From NCBI GenBank assembly GCA_003194525.1, contig NBIV01000451.1:1-28783 (forward strand): a stretch of DNA of 28,783 nt, in the 5' to 3' direction. The first letter of the stretch is position 1. Every line of letters starts with the position of its first letter. Source of the DNA: Gracilariopsis chorda. Its lineage: Eukaryota > Rhodophyta > Florideophyceae > Gracilariales > Gracilariaceae. The position numbers and the translations under genes are program-made. This document shows, piece after piece, positions 1 to 9,756 of this stretch. Below the pieces are notes generated by a model. That model saw nothing but the letters and a program-made list of their open reading frames with translations. It made no database searches and was not told the origin of the DNA.

Positions 1-1081
1 AGGAATTTCCCCCGCAGCGCGGCAAGAGGCCCTTTGCTGGGAGCGACCGATTATTCGGGCGGAGTTCAGGTACCTTCCCCGGCAATACCGGTCCAACTTT
101 CTCCAAAACTTCATCCGCTACGAGCGGCGTTGGCGATCCCGATTCGGGTACTTTATCCCGTATCAGAAACGTGGAGATAGAGCGGATTGGCGCCGCCTCA
201 CCGACTAGGTCGGTTATGTAGCACTCCCCGAGTGGGTGGGCGCTTCCATGAAGCCTGCCGGGGGTGCTACAGTAGAACTTCCGCCGGTACTTACGTACCT
301 CGGTTCGCTGCTCATGCAGGATCCCCGGTCGGGGTTGTGGTCCGTAGTGGTTACGGGAGTGGGCGGCCCGCAATGCGGCTTATATCCTCAAACGAGGCGT
401 ACGACCAGTATCGTCTCTGGTTCCTTCAACCGCGCGTGCGGGCAGCGATCCGAAACCTGGATCTTCGCATCCCCTTGGGGCCAGGCCAACAATGAAGAGG
501 TCCTCCAATTACTTGGGTACATCAACAGCGTTAGCTGGAGTGAGGTCCCGCTGGAAGCAAAGCGGTCGTCTGGATGGCGGCAGCGGTAACACCGGTGGCC
601 CGGGACTGGGTAGAAACACCGCCCTTGCGGGTGATTTTATCTACTTCGACCCCTGGGAGTTCCGGGAAATTTCCTCCGAGGAGGCGCGCGAACTTCGCGA
701 TGCGCCCGGCATGTGCCGGAAGACCACCCGGTGGGGTACGTCGATTCTGACGATTACTACCGCGCATACGGCGGGGATGACCCAATGGTCGATAACGATC
801 CGGAAGAGCCCGGGGAGATGGACGTAGAGGACACCGGCGCTAGCGCGGAGGCTTCCCCAGAGGGGGTACCTCCGGCCGAGCCGGCTGCTGACCCTTCGGC
901 GGCGAGTGCCGGACCTTCTATCCCCAGCGGGGTAACGGCGAATGAAAACGAGATCATCGCGCGTTTTCTCCGGGGTGCCGGTCTTAGCGCTGCCGAGGTA
1001 TCGGGGGATGTCACCACCATGGCGGACGCGTTGGCCTACCGCCTTGCTGGGGGTTACGCCCCGGGCAACGGCGAAGAGTGA
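1..1081 (+). pseudogene. Antisense accessory gene of the chromovirus, copy A: 3' part, frameshifted
   Basis: This is colinear with about 22815-23888 of the intact copy B gene and runs opposite to gag-pol. Near position 1-700 it has many one-base insertions relative to copy B, for example an extra A near 167, an extra G near 190, an extra T near 214 and extra G bases near 235-240. The reading frame is therefore broken into short pieces. From about 713 to the TGA at 1079-1081 the last roughly 120 codons are open and nearly identical to copy B, with an acidic Asp/Glu/Pro/Ala-rich stretch ending in a predicted helical tail. I recognise no known family. The indels may be sequencing errors rather than real decay, because they cluster at the window edge. 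Confidence 0.75.
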
Positions 1082-1169
1082 GCTCCTTTTGTCCAGTTTT
1101 CCTGGTATTCTTTCCCTGGCTATGCCAGTTAGTGTAGTGTAGTATCGTGAGGAGCTAGCTGCTCCCCTG

Positions 1170-1175
1170 AATAAA
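1170..1175 (+). promoter_or_regulatory. AATAAA polyadenylation signal of the antisense gene, copy A
   Basis: A canonical AATAAA lies about 90 nt after the antisense gene stop codon, just downstream of a short GGAGC/GCTCC inverted repeat. Copy B has the same signal at the same place. It lies in the gap between two converging genes. Confidence 0.5.
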
Positions 1176-1274
1176 CTTTCCCGTTTAGAACGGTGATTTC
1201 CAATTAGCATTCCCCGTCTTAGACGGACTTTCCCTTGCTATCCTTTCTCATTGCCCTCCGCTCGCGCGGCAACG

Positions 1275-3913
1275 TTACCCAACTTGGGCATTAACCAGCG
1301 TGGCTGGGGCTGCAGTTCCCGTTTGACGGTGGTATCGCACGATCTGCGACCGTGGGAGGTGTTCAATTGGCTCCACGTATCCCACTGGGGTCGTACCCGT
1401 ACCAGCGGACGCGGTATTGTAGAATACCATCCTGGTCCCAGGTGTGTCCGACAAGTCGGTCTACTACGAACTCTCGTTCGTAGACCTGCCGGCCGTGCCG
1501 GGTGGTGGTTGTACTCCCTTGCGAGGGTTGTCCGCGGTGCGGTATAATGTCCCTTAGCAGGGTGTTCGGCGATAACTCCGACGTTGCCGTGCGCTGTCCT
1601 AGTGGCCGCTGCTCATGCGGGAAAATATCCCTCAAGAGGGTATGTGGTGTCACGGTTTTCCCCGGCAAGTCATTCCCCATTGGGGTGTCGTTGTTCCCGT
1701 CTTCACGGTAGGCCAGGCGAACCGCCAACCGGCGGGGGACTTGAACTCCGCATTCGCGGTTGAACTCACGAACCGCGAGTTTGCGGGAAGATGACCGCTC
1801 CTGCGGAATCGGCGTTTCCACGATCCCCTGGGGGGTCCCGTGCGACACGGTGGTTGGATGGCAAACCGCCTCCCTGCCAGGCGCACGAGCGCTCTGCACC
1901 GTACGTTCCGGCGGCGCCGTGGTGTCCCCGGCTACTGGGGGGTTGCCTAAGGCTAACTCCGGTACACCGGTATTTTGGTCAAAATTCCCCTTTGGGGGTG
2001 CCGGGCAGGTGCCGATGACACCCTTTTCAGGGGCCTGGCCGCTAAGTGCGGTGCACCGTCTCCATGAGGAGGAGCAGCGTCCGGTACGACCGGTTTCGAG
2101 CGTGCGATGGCGCGCGTTTTTTCCCGAGTTCCTCGGTTCTTCGCCGCAGCGTTGCGGTAGTTGGCGCAAATTATTCCCCGGAACGGGGGCTTCGATTCCG
2201 TCTGCGACGGGGAGCGTTTCCGAGCGCTGCGCGCCAGGGCCTGAAGCTTCGGATGCGGCTTGGCTACCTTTTCCCCGATAGGGGTGTGGGTATTTCCCAG
2301 CGGCGCTGGTGTATCTGGGCGCCTCTTCTCCGCGGGGCGCGGGTCTGAGCGACCTGATTGAACCGCTTCCGCGGGGACTTCCGCCAATGGCGGCTTTGAG
2401 GCATCTCCCTGCTCAGGGGATTGAGGGCGATTGTCGCCGTACTCCCGTATCGGGGATCCTTCCCTGACAGGGGTGTGCGGTAGCTGCGTTTCAGCTTCCC
2501 GTGTAACACGGTGTATTTGCCGCCTTTGCGGGACCTGCGCGTCTGGTTCCTGTTGCACAGCGCTGCCCGAGGACGGTGGATTAGTGTCGCGTGAGATACT
2601 CCGTGCTCCACGGTCAGTTGTCCGTATGGTACGTGTTTCCCGTTGCGACGGCGATCTCATTCCTCGAAAACGAGTGTTCTCCTCCCCTCCTGAGACGGAG
2701 CGGCGGGATAAGGGATAACATGCCCCGCCTGGCGGGTGTAGATTCGCGCCATAGGGGCGGGCACAGAGAGGCCCGAATTACCCGGCTGAGCCGGTGAGTC
2801 CGACAGGGTCGGTAGGTCTGAGAGTCCCCGGGAGGGGTGTGGTAGCACGGTAGGCCGTCTCCCCACCGATGTATCGGATGCAGAGCCATATTCCAGCGTA
2901 GGGTCCAGCGTAGCTGGTGCAGCCTCAGTCGAGGGTGGCGGAGCTAGCACGATGCGATCGCGAGATAACCGCTCATGCGCGTCACCCATTTCCACAACCA
3001 CTGTGTCCGTCGTGACGGAGATAACCTTGAAAGGACCATCCGCCACAGGCGAGAGCTTATGGTGCTTCTCCCTTTCAGGGTTGTAGTACTCCTTGCGGAC
3101 GAATACGAAGTCCCCGGAGTTGATCTGTTCCGGTTTGCCTCCTCGCAAGCGAGCATCGAAATTCCGTTTGTAGACGGCTTGGGCGTGGTCCATCGCCTTC
3201 CGCGCTGCGGGTACCAGCTTGGTCAGCCATGCTTTCCACTTCTGGCGGTAATCCTTCACAGAAGGGAACGCGTCCAACGTAGGTTGGGATTCCAACGCCA
3301 TTGGCGGGGGTGTCCGTGAAAGGACCAACTCGAAAGGGGATATTCCGGTAGTCCGGTGTACCTGCGTATTGTACGCAAAGGTCACGGCATCCGTGTAGAT
3401 ATCCAAGTCTTGGGGTGGTCAGCCGTGTAAGCACGGAGAGCTGCGAGCATTGTCCGGTTGAAACGCTCGACCTGCCCATTAGACTGGGATGATACGTGGT
3501 CGTGAAGAGATTCTTCACGTCCAGTATCCGACAGACGTCCTGGAAAAATCGCGATGCGAACTGTTTCCCGTTGTCGGAAAGTAGCTCCAAAGGAGGTCCG
3601 TAGGCAAACACCCAATGCCGCACAAAGGCGTGAGCGACCGTGTAGGCGGTAATCCTCTTTAGAGGGACTGTCCGAACTAATTTCGAGAACCTGTCCGTAA
3701 TAACGAGTAGGAACTTGTTGCCTCTCCTGGTAGAGAGCAATGGTCCGAGAATGTCAATTGCGACAAACTCGAGCGGCGCCCTGGCGGGGAATAGCTTCAT
3801 CCGTTTGGAGTGCTTCCGGAGTTTGACCCGGTTCTTCGCGCATTGCGTGCAAAACCGCACCGTAGCGTAGCAATCAACCGCCATGGCGGGCCAGTAGAAA
3901 TCCCTGCGAAGGG
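1275..3913 (-). pseudogene. pol: Integrase core, GPF motif, long linker and chromodomain of pol, copy A (frameshifted)
   Basis: This continues pol after a frameshift near 3940-3946. Fragments in different frames carry, in order, the integrase Zn-finger end (FCTQC near 3830), the catalytic core with Asp (AIDILGP) and Asp (LSDNGKQF), then after a second frameshift the Glu segment (GQVERFNRT, near 3450-3470). These are followed by the C-terminal GPF-like motif (ADGPFKVI, near 3030), a Pro/Ser/Arg-rich linker of about 480 residues in at least two frames, and a chromodomain (EFVVDRLVGHTWDQDG to YRVRWYGYDPS, about 1380-1480). One C is missing near 1380 relative to copy B, which truncates the chromodomain. 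The expected stop, by homology, is TAA at 1275-1277. All catalytic residues are present, so copy A would encode an integrase if the indels are artefacts. Confidence 0.82.
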
Positions 3914-6900
3914 TTAGATAAAGCTTCCTCCCACCGGAGTGTCCCCGAGTTTCGGGTAATGCGAAAGGTGCAATATCCGCTTCTGTAGCGTGTGCGGTAC
4001 CACAACTTGTGGGGTAGCCTCGACGGTCCTCACGAGGTAACCAATGTCGTTCACCCCGAAGGGGAGGTTCTCTCCGCCGTTGAGGCGTGCACGTATCCTT
4101 GTACAGAAGGGGTCCCCGAATTGTTCTCGGATCATTTCCTCGGTCTCAACCGGTACATAATTTCCCGGTATGGGTTTCTCAGAATCCTCTCGCGATGCGA
4201 GTAGGTAGTCGAAGTCAGCATCTTCGTCCCAGTTTTCTGGCTCAGCCTCGACGGCACATTCCGGATCATCCGGGTCCATTGCCATGAAACATGGGACTTC
4301 ATCATCCTCCGTTGGGAGTGCCTCCCCACTTGTGGGTAAACGCGACAGAGCGTCGGCTTGGGTGTTCTGCGCGCCCTTTTTATAAATGACTTGGAAGTCA
4401 TATTCCGCGAGGCGGAGTCTCCAGCGCATGAGGCGTCCCGACGGGTCGGAGATATTCATTAACCACCTCAGTGAGGAATGATCCGTGTACACGGTGAAAT
4501 GGACTCCCATAAGGTAGGGGCGCAGAGTGGTCATCGCCCATACGACGGCGAGGCACTCTTTCTCCGATACGGAGTAGTTCCGCTCATGAACATTGAGCGA
4601 ACGTGACCAATAACCAATTGGATGTCGTTCCCCCTCGGGGGTGGTTTGAAAAAGAGCACACCCGACTTGGTAGTCGCTCGAGTCCGTATCTACGGAGTAT
4701 GGCAACCCAAGTTTTGGGAGATGTAGGATTGGTGCTGATGTGACAGCCTCCTTCAAGGAGTTAAAGGCTTCCGATTGCTCGGGCGTAAATGTTCCCAGTT
4801 TTGGGGGGTTCCCCTTTCGCAACAACGCGTTCAGGGGCGCTGCAGTATCCGAAAAGTTCGGGATAAACCGTCGATAGACGTTGACCAGCCCCAGAAAGGA
4901 GCGCAGTTCCGTTTGAGTACGGGGTTCTTTCGCCTCAACGAGGGATTTGACTCGAGCTTTCTCGATCGCTAACCGTCCAGGACGGATAATGTGACCCAGA
5001 TACTTCACAGTATCTGTGAAAAACTCGCATTTCCTCAACTTGAGGGTAATTCCCGCATCGCGGAGTACGGTCAGCACGTCTCGGACGTGAGTGAGATGGT
5101 CGTCCAACGAGTTGGAGAAGATGATAATATCATCAAGGTAGACCAGACAACTCCGCCACTTAAAGCGGTTGAGTAGGATATCTACTGCACGCTGAAAGGT
5201 GGCGGGGGCGTTGGTTAACCCAAATGGCATCCGCTTGAAGCGGTACGTTCCTGCATGGGAGGTGAATGCGGTTTTGTCGCGATCCTCCTGTCTGACAGGT
5301 ACTTGCCAATATCCCCAATTGGCATCAAGGGCCGTGAACACGGTGGCGTCTCCAAGGGAGTCAATGCACTCGTCCATACGAGGGATGGGGTACGTGTCCC
5401 TAACAGTCACGGCATTGAGCCGGCGGTAGTCGACACAGAACCTCCAGGTTCCGTCAGCCTTTAAAGCCAGTACAACTGGGGATGCCCAGGGCGATTGAGC
5501 GGGCTCAATCACACCTGCGCGGAGCATCTTTTCCACCTGGGACTGCTCCTCTTCCCGAGCTTTCGGACCTGCCCTGTAAGGGGGTTGTGCAACCGGTCGC
5601 GCACCGGGGATTAAATCGATCCGGTGTTCCGTTGCATCAATCTCGCCAAGCGAGCCATCCCACATTGTGGTGAATTCCCGTAACATAGTACGGAGTTTGT
5701 CGCGGTGCGACTCTGGCACGTGGCTGAAGTCCAGCGCTTCAAGTGCTTTTTCCGGATCAATCCGGTCATTGCTCGATGGAGCATTGTCCTGTGGAACAGG
5801 TGTGGTTCGCAATTCCGAGTTACTCGGTATGTTCGACGCTGAAGTAGCGGTTTCCTCCCCCTCCTTAGACTTGACGTCTTCGGACGGCGGGGTGAACTCC
5901 TCAGAAGAGGTGGTAACTCCGAGTACATCGGCGGCTGTCATCTTCGTTGGCAGCATTCCCATAGGATGGGGGGTTACACTCCCAATTACTTGGTGTTTGA
6001 CCAGATACTGGGGGTGTTTGCCAAGGTTGGCAACCAATATCCGGAAAGGAACATCCGGGGAAATGGAGACAATTCCATTAGCCAGCGCCAGCTGGGATTT
6101 CTCGTACAACGAGGCGAGGGGTTGTATAACCCGAAGACCGTGTTGACGGGAATTTACCTGTACCCAGACTTGGGACTCAGCCGGTATAGAAACCGAGGCA
6201 GCGACGCGGAGCTTGGTGGACTCGCGGGACGCGGGCGGTGGTTCCTGCGCAGCAGGGAGCGGAACTTGTTTCCGAGAGGACCGCTTTAGCGGGCGGCGAA
6301 CAATCGGAACCGACGATCCGTCGTCAAGTTCTACACGCCTGAGGCGGGGCCTGATTGCGTCGACAAATCTGTCGCAGTAATCACATCCCAGTATGACTGG
6401 TGCTGCCAGTGAACGGCAAACGATGAAGTCCAACTTCACCACAGATGTACCAAGTCTCACGACGAGGTCCACTGTGCCCACCGTTTGTAACGGATTGTTG
6501 TTCGCATCCGAAATGTCGGGGACCGCGTCAGAGCGGATACGCGACCGCACAAGCGGGGGTAACAATGATTCCACGACAAAGTTGGGGCCTGCACCTGTAT
6601 CCAGGACGGTGAGAAACCTCACCATAAACTGGGGGTCAAGGCCAAGGTCGGCATAGACCTTATAATTGCGCTTGGCCAAGACCAAGACTCTACCGGGAAT
6701 CCGGGGATTTTTACTCCGTATCCACGGGCGACGCAACACACCGAGGTGCGCAGAGTCCGCGTCAGCGGTGTCTTTCCTCGAGAGGACTTTCACCGGGGAG
6801 CGAGGCGAGGACGCCTCGGGCGCCAACAGCCTCGTTTTTGAGGACGCCTCTCCCAAAGGGGAGACTCCCTCAGTTAGTTTTCCGCCTTCGGCGGTGGGTT

Positions 6901-6922
6901 GGTTTCCTCGACAACGAGTGCT
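3914..6922 (-). CDS. pol: Pol: aspartic protease, reverse transcriptase, RNase H and start of integrase, copy A
   Basis: This is a frame of about 1,000 codons that opens inside the end of gag (stop-free from 6922) and has no ATG near its beginning, so expression by -1 frameshifting from gag is the likely route. Counting residues from 6856: protease motif DTGAG at 86-90 with GCDY-type flap/strand residues near 157; a beta-rich spacer at about 215-300; RT at about 410-680 with LALKADGTWRFCVDYRRLN, catalytic FTALD at 507-511 and YLDD at 573-576; RNase H at about 718-840 with VDTDSSD, SEKE, TDHSSL and ADALSR; then the integrase N-terminal HLSH start. The stop TAA at 3914-3916 follows a one-base frameshift in the integrase Zn finger relative to copy B. 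RT and RNase H catalytic residues are all present. The product would be a polyprotein of a cytoplasmic virus-like particle. Confidence 0.93.
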   Translation of the reverse strand, partial: STRCRGNQPTAEGGKLTEGVSPLGEASSKTRLLAPEASSPRSPVKVLSRKDTADADSAHLGVLRRPWIRSKNPRIPGRVLVLAKRNYKVYADLGLDPQFMVRFLTVLDTGAGPNFVVESLLPPLVRSRIRSDAVPDISDANNNPLQTVGTVDLVVRLGTSVVKLDFIVCRSLAAPVILGCDYCDRFVDAIRPRLRRVELDDGSSVPIVRRPLKRSSRKQVPLPAAQEPPPASRESTKLRVAASVSIPAESQVWVQVNSRQHGLRVIQPLASLYEKSQLALANGIVSISPDVPFRILVANLGKHPQYLVKHQVIGSVTPHPMGMLPTKMTAADVLGVTTSSEEFTPPSEDVKSKEGEETATSASNIPSNSELRTTPVPQDNAPSSNDRIDPEKALEALDFSHVPESHRDKLRTMLREFTTMWDGSLGEIDATEHRIDLIPGARPVAQPPYRAGPKAREEEQSQVEKMLRAGVIEPAQSPWASPVVLALKADGTWRFCVDYRRLNAVTVRDTYPIPRMDECIDSLGDATVFTALDANWGYWQVPVRQEDRDKTAFTSHAGTYRFKRMPFGLTNAPATFQRAVDILLNRFKWRSCLVYLDDIIIFSNSLDDHLTHVRDVLTVLRDAGITLKLRKCEFFTDTVKYLGHIIRPGRLAIEKARVKSLVEAKEPRTQTELRSFLGLVNVYRRFIPNFSDTAAPLNALLRKGNPPKLGTFTPEQSEAFNSLKEAVTSAPILHLPKLGLPYSVDTDSSDYQVGCALFQTTPEGERHPIGYWSRSLNVHERNYSVSEKECLAVVWAMTTLRPYLMGVHFTVYTDHSSLRWLMNISDPSGRLMRWRLRLAEYDFQVIYKKGAQNTQADALSRLPTSGEALPTEDDEVPCFMAMDPDDPECAVEAEPENWDEDADFDYLLASREDSEKPIPGNYVPVETEEMIREQFGDPFCTRIRARLNGGENLPFGVNDIGYLVRTVEATPQVVVPHTLQKRILHLSHYPKLGDTPVGGSFI
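6857..6922 (-). promoter_or_regulatory. Gag/pol overlap with candidate -1 frameshift site and hairpin
   Basis: Gag ends at TAA 6874-6876. The pol frame is open from 6922, giving a 49-nt overlap in the -1 frame. Immediately before the gag stop the sense strand reads G GAA AAC, an imperfect slippery heptamer in which only the A-site codon re-pairs well. Twelve nt after it lies a perfect stem TCTCCC/GGGAGA with a CTTT loop. The first in-frame initiator-like codon in pol is only TTG. The layout fits ribosomal frameshifting, but the heptamer is not canonical and the spacing is longer than the usual 5-9 nt. Confidence 0.4.
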
Positions 6923-9048
6923 TCATCCCGTTGACGGGGGTTTCTATCCGCATAAGCGGGGGTTGCAACGGATGGTTGCGTGATCTCCCGAATCGGGGTG
7001 TATGAAGCTTGCCGCGCACGCGGGGTCTGTGGTAGGGCGTGAGAAAAGTCCGTTTTAGCACGGAGGTAGGAAGCCGTCGGGACGGAACGTTTCTCCTCTG
7101 GAGTGAGGGCCTCATAATTTGCCACCACCTTGGCCATATCCTTCAGTGAACAAATACACTGAGGAGAGGTATGGCCATGGGCATAGCACAGGTGGCAAAT
7201 GAGAGCCAGCACCGCGACACGCGGATTATTATTCCGAGTATCGGAGAAGCGAACCGCAGGGCGGGTGTCAGTCCATCCAGGCCGTTGATAACGGGATTGA
7301 CCGTTTGAAAACGGGAGTCGTTGGGGTTGAACCCGACTGTTACCACCGTATAGAACGGGATCTTCTGTTCCCGTATCATGGGTCATCTCCGTCGTTGACG
7401 GTAACTCACTGGTGGGTATCGACACACCATCCCCCTGCGCTAAATGCACGGTATCAAATCCCTGTCCAGGGTTCCCATCCGCGGTGAGCGGGAGAGAGGA
7501 AGCTTCGCTTTCCAGCAACAACGCCTTGGCGGATTTAGACCGATTGTTCGGAGTTCTTGCACGAAGTGCATCCCCTTCCGCTCGAGCGTGTTGGACCAGC
7601 TCGAGATAGGTGATCCTTCGCTTGTCCTCCCGATAACGGGTAACTAAACTCCGGATTGCCGGGTCAAGACCATCAATGAACATGGTACTGCGCTCCCCAG
7701 CGGGGTATACGTTACCACATCTGTGGAAAGCCTTGTTAAGGCGCCCCGAGTAATCGGTCTCGGTCTCTCCAGCACGCTGGCGTGTATCTCGCAAAGCGAG
7801 GATAGCCTGCTGAATAGCGGTGTTGGTGGCGTAGGAGCGCAGAAGATACTGCACAGCCTCCGGCCAGCAAGTAACTCCTCCCTCGGAGGCGCGAGAAGAT
7901 CCTCGGACAGAGGTGTATTGGTCCTCGGCCACTCCCCGTAAGAAATACGGTAAAGCCAAATAGGTTTGTCCCTCATTCATACCGAGGATATCGGCCTCCG
8001 CTACAAAGCGGGATAGGAAATCCAGTACTAGGACTGGGTCCTCTCCAGTAAAATACTGGTTGCGGAGCGAGAGCTGCATTCGCTTAATGCATTCTCGCAC
8101 CTTTCCCGTACCACGGGGCGTACGTCCAAGTGACGAATCTTCAAGCCGGTAGTACCGGTATGATAAAAGCTTCCGATAATCCGGGTTTGTCGGTTTCAAT
8201 TCCCGGAGACCGAGGTGTCTTCTCCCCTTCTGGCGGGTTCGGACCACACCTTCAGTGGCCGATGACCGCTTCGAGCGGGAGGAGTAGCCTCGCTTCTCGT
8301 CCTCCGAGTCGGAGTCCGAGGAGCTCGAGCTAACCGAATGGTTTCGGGGTGAGTCCGACGATGTCGAAGAATCGGAGTCCGAATATTTTCGGTGATGTTT
8401 CCGTCGGTGACGGCGTTTCTTCTTCCCAGCAAGCTGGTCGTTGTGCGATGCCTCGTTTACCGGATCACCCGGGGATGGTTTGTCCATGAGGACGAACTGC
8501 TCCAGCGTCTCCAGGCGGGCACCAATCCGATCAAATCGGGCTTCAACTCCTTCGATGAAGGCGGTGGGTTGTCCCAAACTCTCCAACACGGAGTTGACGT
8601 CAGACCGTAAAATACGGAGCTCCTCGGCGACCTCCTTTACGGGGGTTGCCGAGACCACCTCTTGGAGGGATTTTAGTTCCCCTACAAGGCTGTCATGGGC
8701 GGTCCACAGAGCGCGGACCTGGGATTCCAGGGAAGTTCCCTGGGGGGTGTTATCACCCGTTCCACGGGGGCTTGAAGCCGCGACAGCGGGAGCAGGCCGG
8801 GGTGCCTTGGGCACTGCGGCAACAGCCGGAGTCGATGCTGCATTCCCCTGCGGGGGTGATAACGAGGGCAAAAGGAGGTTCCGGGGTTCCCGGTCGGGGG
8901 TATCATTCCGCGATGAAGCGGCGCCAGCACGGCTGGAACTTGTCCGTATAGGGATACGGGGTACGAACCGAACTTCGGAAGAGTCCGCGTTGTCGCGAGA
9001 GCGACTACGCGTAACCACTGGCTCCGCGTCGGAGGGATTTCTCGACAT
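6874..9048 (-). CDS. gag: Gag capsid/nucleocapsid polyprotein, copy A
   Basis: A 724-residue protein begins at a true ATG (9046-9048), 80 nt after the primer-binding site. Residues 105-190 look like a coiled coil (repeated L/V/E/R heptads). Residues 209-221 form a very basic patch (KKKRRHRRKHHRK) followed by a Ser/Asp-rich acidic run at 222-250. Residues 320-500 match the retrotransposon gag capsid fold in pattern (FTGEDPVLVLDFLSRF, ALPYFLRGVAEDQY, GETETDYSGRLNKAF). A nucleocapsid zinc knuckle CX2CX4HX4C is at 618-631 (CHLCYAHGHTSPQC). It would package genomic RNA into particles. The reading frame is completely open. The size is larger than many chromovirus Gags because of the long charged N-terminal half. 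Confidence 0.9.
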   Translation of the reverse strand: MSRNPSDAEPVVTRSRSRDNADSSEVRFVPRIPIRTSSSRAGAASSRNDTPDREPRNLLLPSLSPPQGNAASTPAVAAVPKAPRPAPAVAASSPRGTGDNTPQGTSLESQVRALWTAHDSLVGELKSLQEVVSATPVKEVAEELRILRSDVNSVLESLGQPTAFIEGVEARFDRIGARLETLEQFVLMDKPSPGDPVNEASHNDQLAGKKKRRHRRKHHRKYSDSDSSTSSDSPRNHSVSSSSSDSDSEDEKRGYSSRSKRSSATEGVVRTRQKGRRHLGLRELKPTNPDYRKLLSYRYYRLEDSSLGRTPRGTGKVRECIKRMQLSLRNQYFTGEDPVLVLDFLSRFVAEADILGMNEGQTYLALPYFLRGVAEDQYTSVRGSSRASEGGVTCWPEAVQYLLRSYATNTAIQQAILALRDTRQRAGETETDYSGRLNKAFHRCGNVYPAGERSTMFIDGLDPAIRSLVTRYREDKRRITYLELVQHARAEGDALRARTPNNRSKSAKALLLESEASSLPLTADGNPGQGFDTVHLAQGDGVSIPTSELPSTTEMTHDTGTEDPVLYGGNSRVQPQRLPFSNGQSRYQRPGWTDTRPAVRFSDTRNNNPRVAVLALICHLCYAHGHTSPQCICSLKDMAKVVANYEALTPEEKRSVPTASYLRAKTDFSHALPQTPRARQASYTPIREITQPSVATPAYADRNPRQRDEALVVEETNPPPKAEN

Positions 9049-9128
9049 GAGAAAATAACGTTACGACGGGAAACGATCACGGAACTTCCGGTGAATGAAA
9101 ACAAACCTCGTAAGAGGGAAAACAAAAA
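9049..9128 (-). other. 5' untranslated leader between primer-binding site and gag ATG
   Basis: About 80 nt of sense-strand leader without an upstream ATG of note. Packaging signals usually lie here in LTR retrotransposons, but nothing specific can be named. Confidence 0.5.
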
Positions 9129-9150
9129 CCGATTCTAGGTCGGGAGACCA
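9129..9150 (-). other. Primer-binding site, candidate tRNA-Tyr type
   Basis: On the minus (sense) strand, the LTR end ...CACCACA is followed by AAG and then TGGTCTCCCGACC. Read on plus, this is the 3' end of a tRNA: CCA, discriminator A, acceptor strand TCGGGAG, a T-stem end, and the conserved CGATTC of the T loop at tRNA positions 56-61. The match to tRNA architecture covers 22 nt. The implied first base pair C1-G72 with A73 is the eukaryotic tRNA-Tyr signature, so tRNA-Tyr is the best guess for the primer. Confidence 0.75.
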
Positions 9151-9702
9151 CTTTGTGGTGCAATGCCCCAAAGGGGAAAAACACCGAAAGACGTCCGGGA
9201 TCTTCCTCTCACGAGGTGAACCCAGTTGGGTAGAGCCCTCCCAGAGGTGTCACGGCGAAGCCGGTTTGTAAGACCAGGGACACCTGTCGCGACTCGCGCA
9301 GGGAGGTGAAGGCGAAGAATCGGTATCCGCGTGAGCGGGGTGTGATCCTCAGTAGAGGTATGTTTCCACGTAAGTGGGGGTGTGTGAGCGGATGCGCACA
9401 CGAGGGCCGCGGATAGCGGGAGGTGCTACCCTAAAAAGGGGAAAGAGGAAGGACGAGTGGGTCGCGAGAGCGACGAGTAGATACGGCAATGCCGGTGGAC
9501 AGGACTCCCTATACAGGGCGAAACACCAATATGATTGGAACAATTAGTACTCCCAATGATGGGTCTCCTTCAGATGTGCAAGGGGGGTGAACTTTCGTAC
9601 ACTACGGTGCTTCCCTCCAAGGAGGAGTTGAGAACACGCGGAGGCGGTAAAGCTCAGAGCCAATTCCCCAGGTTGGGGTCCCTTGTTGGGGAAGGTTTAC
9701 TG

Positions 9703-9727
9703 GTGCGACGGCAGTGCGCCGTCGCAC
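9703..9727. other. Strong 10-bp LTR hairpin
   Basis: GTGCGACGGC, loop AGTGC, GCCGTCGCAC. The same structure is at 21787-21811 in copy B without change. On the sense strand it lies 30 nt or more downstream of the AT-rich island, which is where the RNA 5' end could begin. Confidence 0.8.
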
Positions 9728-9756
9728 TAAGTACTAGCTTCCCAGAAATGGGTGTG

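Noticed and set aside
2431..2718. Plus-strand frames across the linker and integrase of copies A and B
   Set aside because: Shadows of the minus-strand pol, broken differently in the two copies.
6854..6856. TTG as start codon of pol
   Set aside because: The frame is open upstream into gag and eukaryotic elements express pol by frameshift or readthrough, so this is not a real start.
9129..9150. Part of a tRNA gene
   Set aside because: Only the 3' 22 nt of a tRNA are present, exactly at the LTR edge, so it is a primer-binding site and not a gene.
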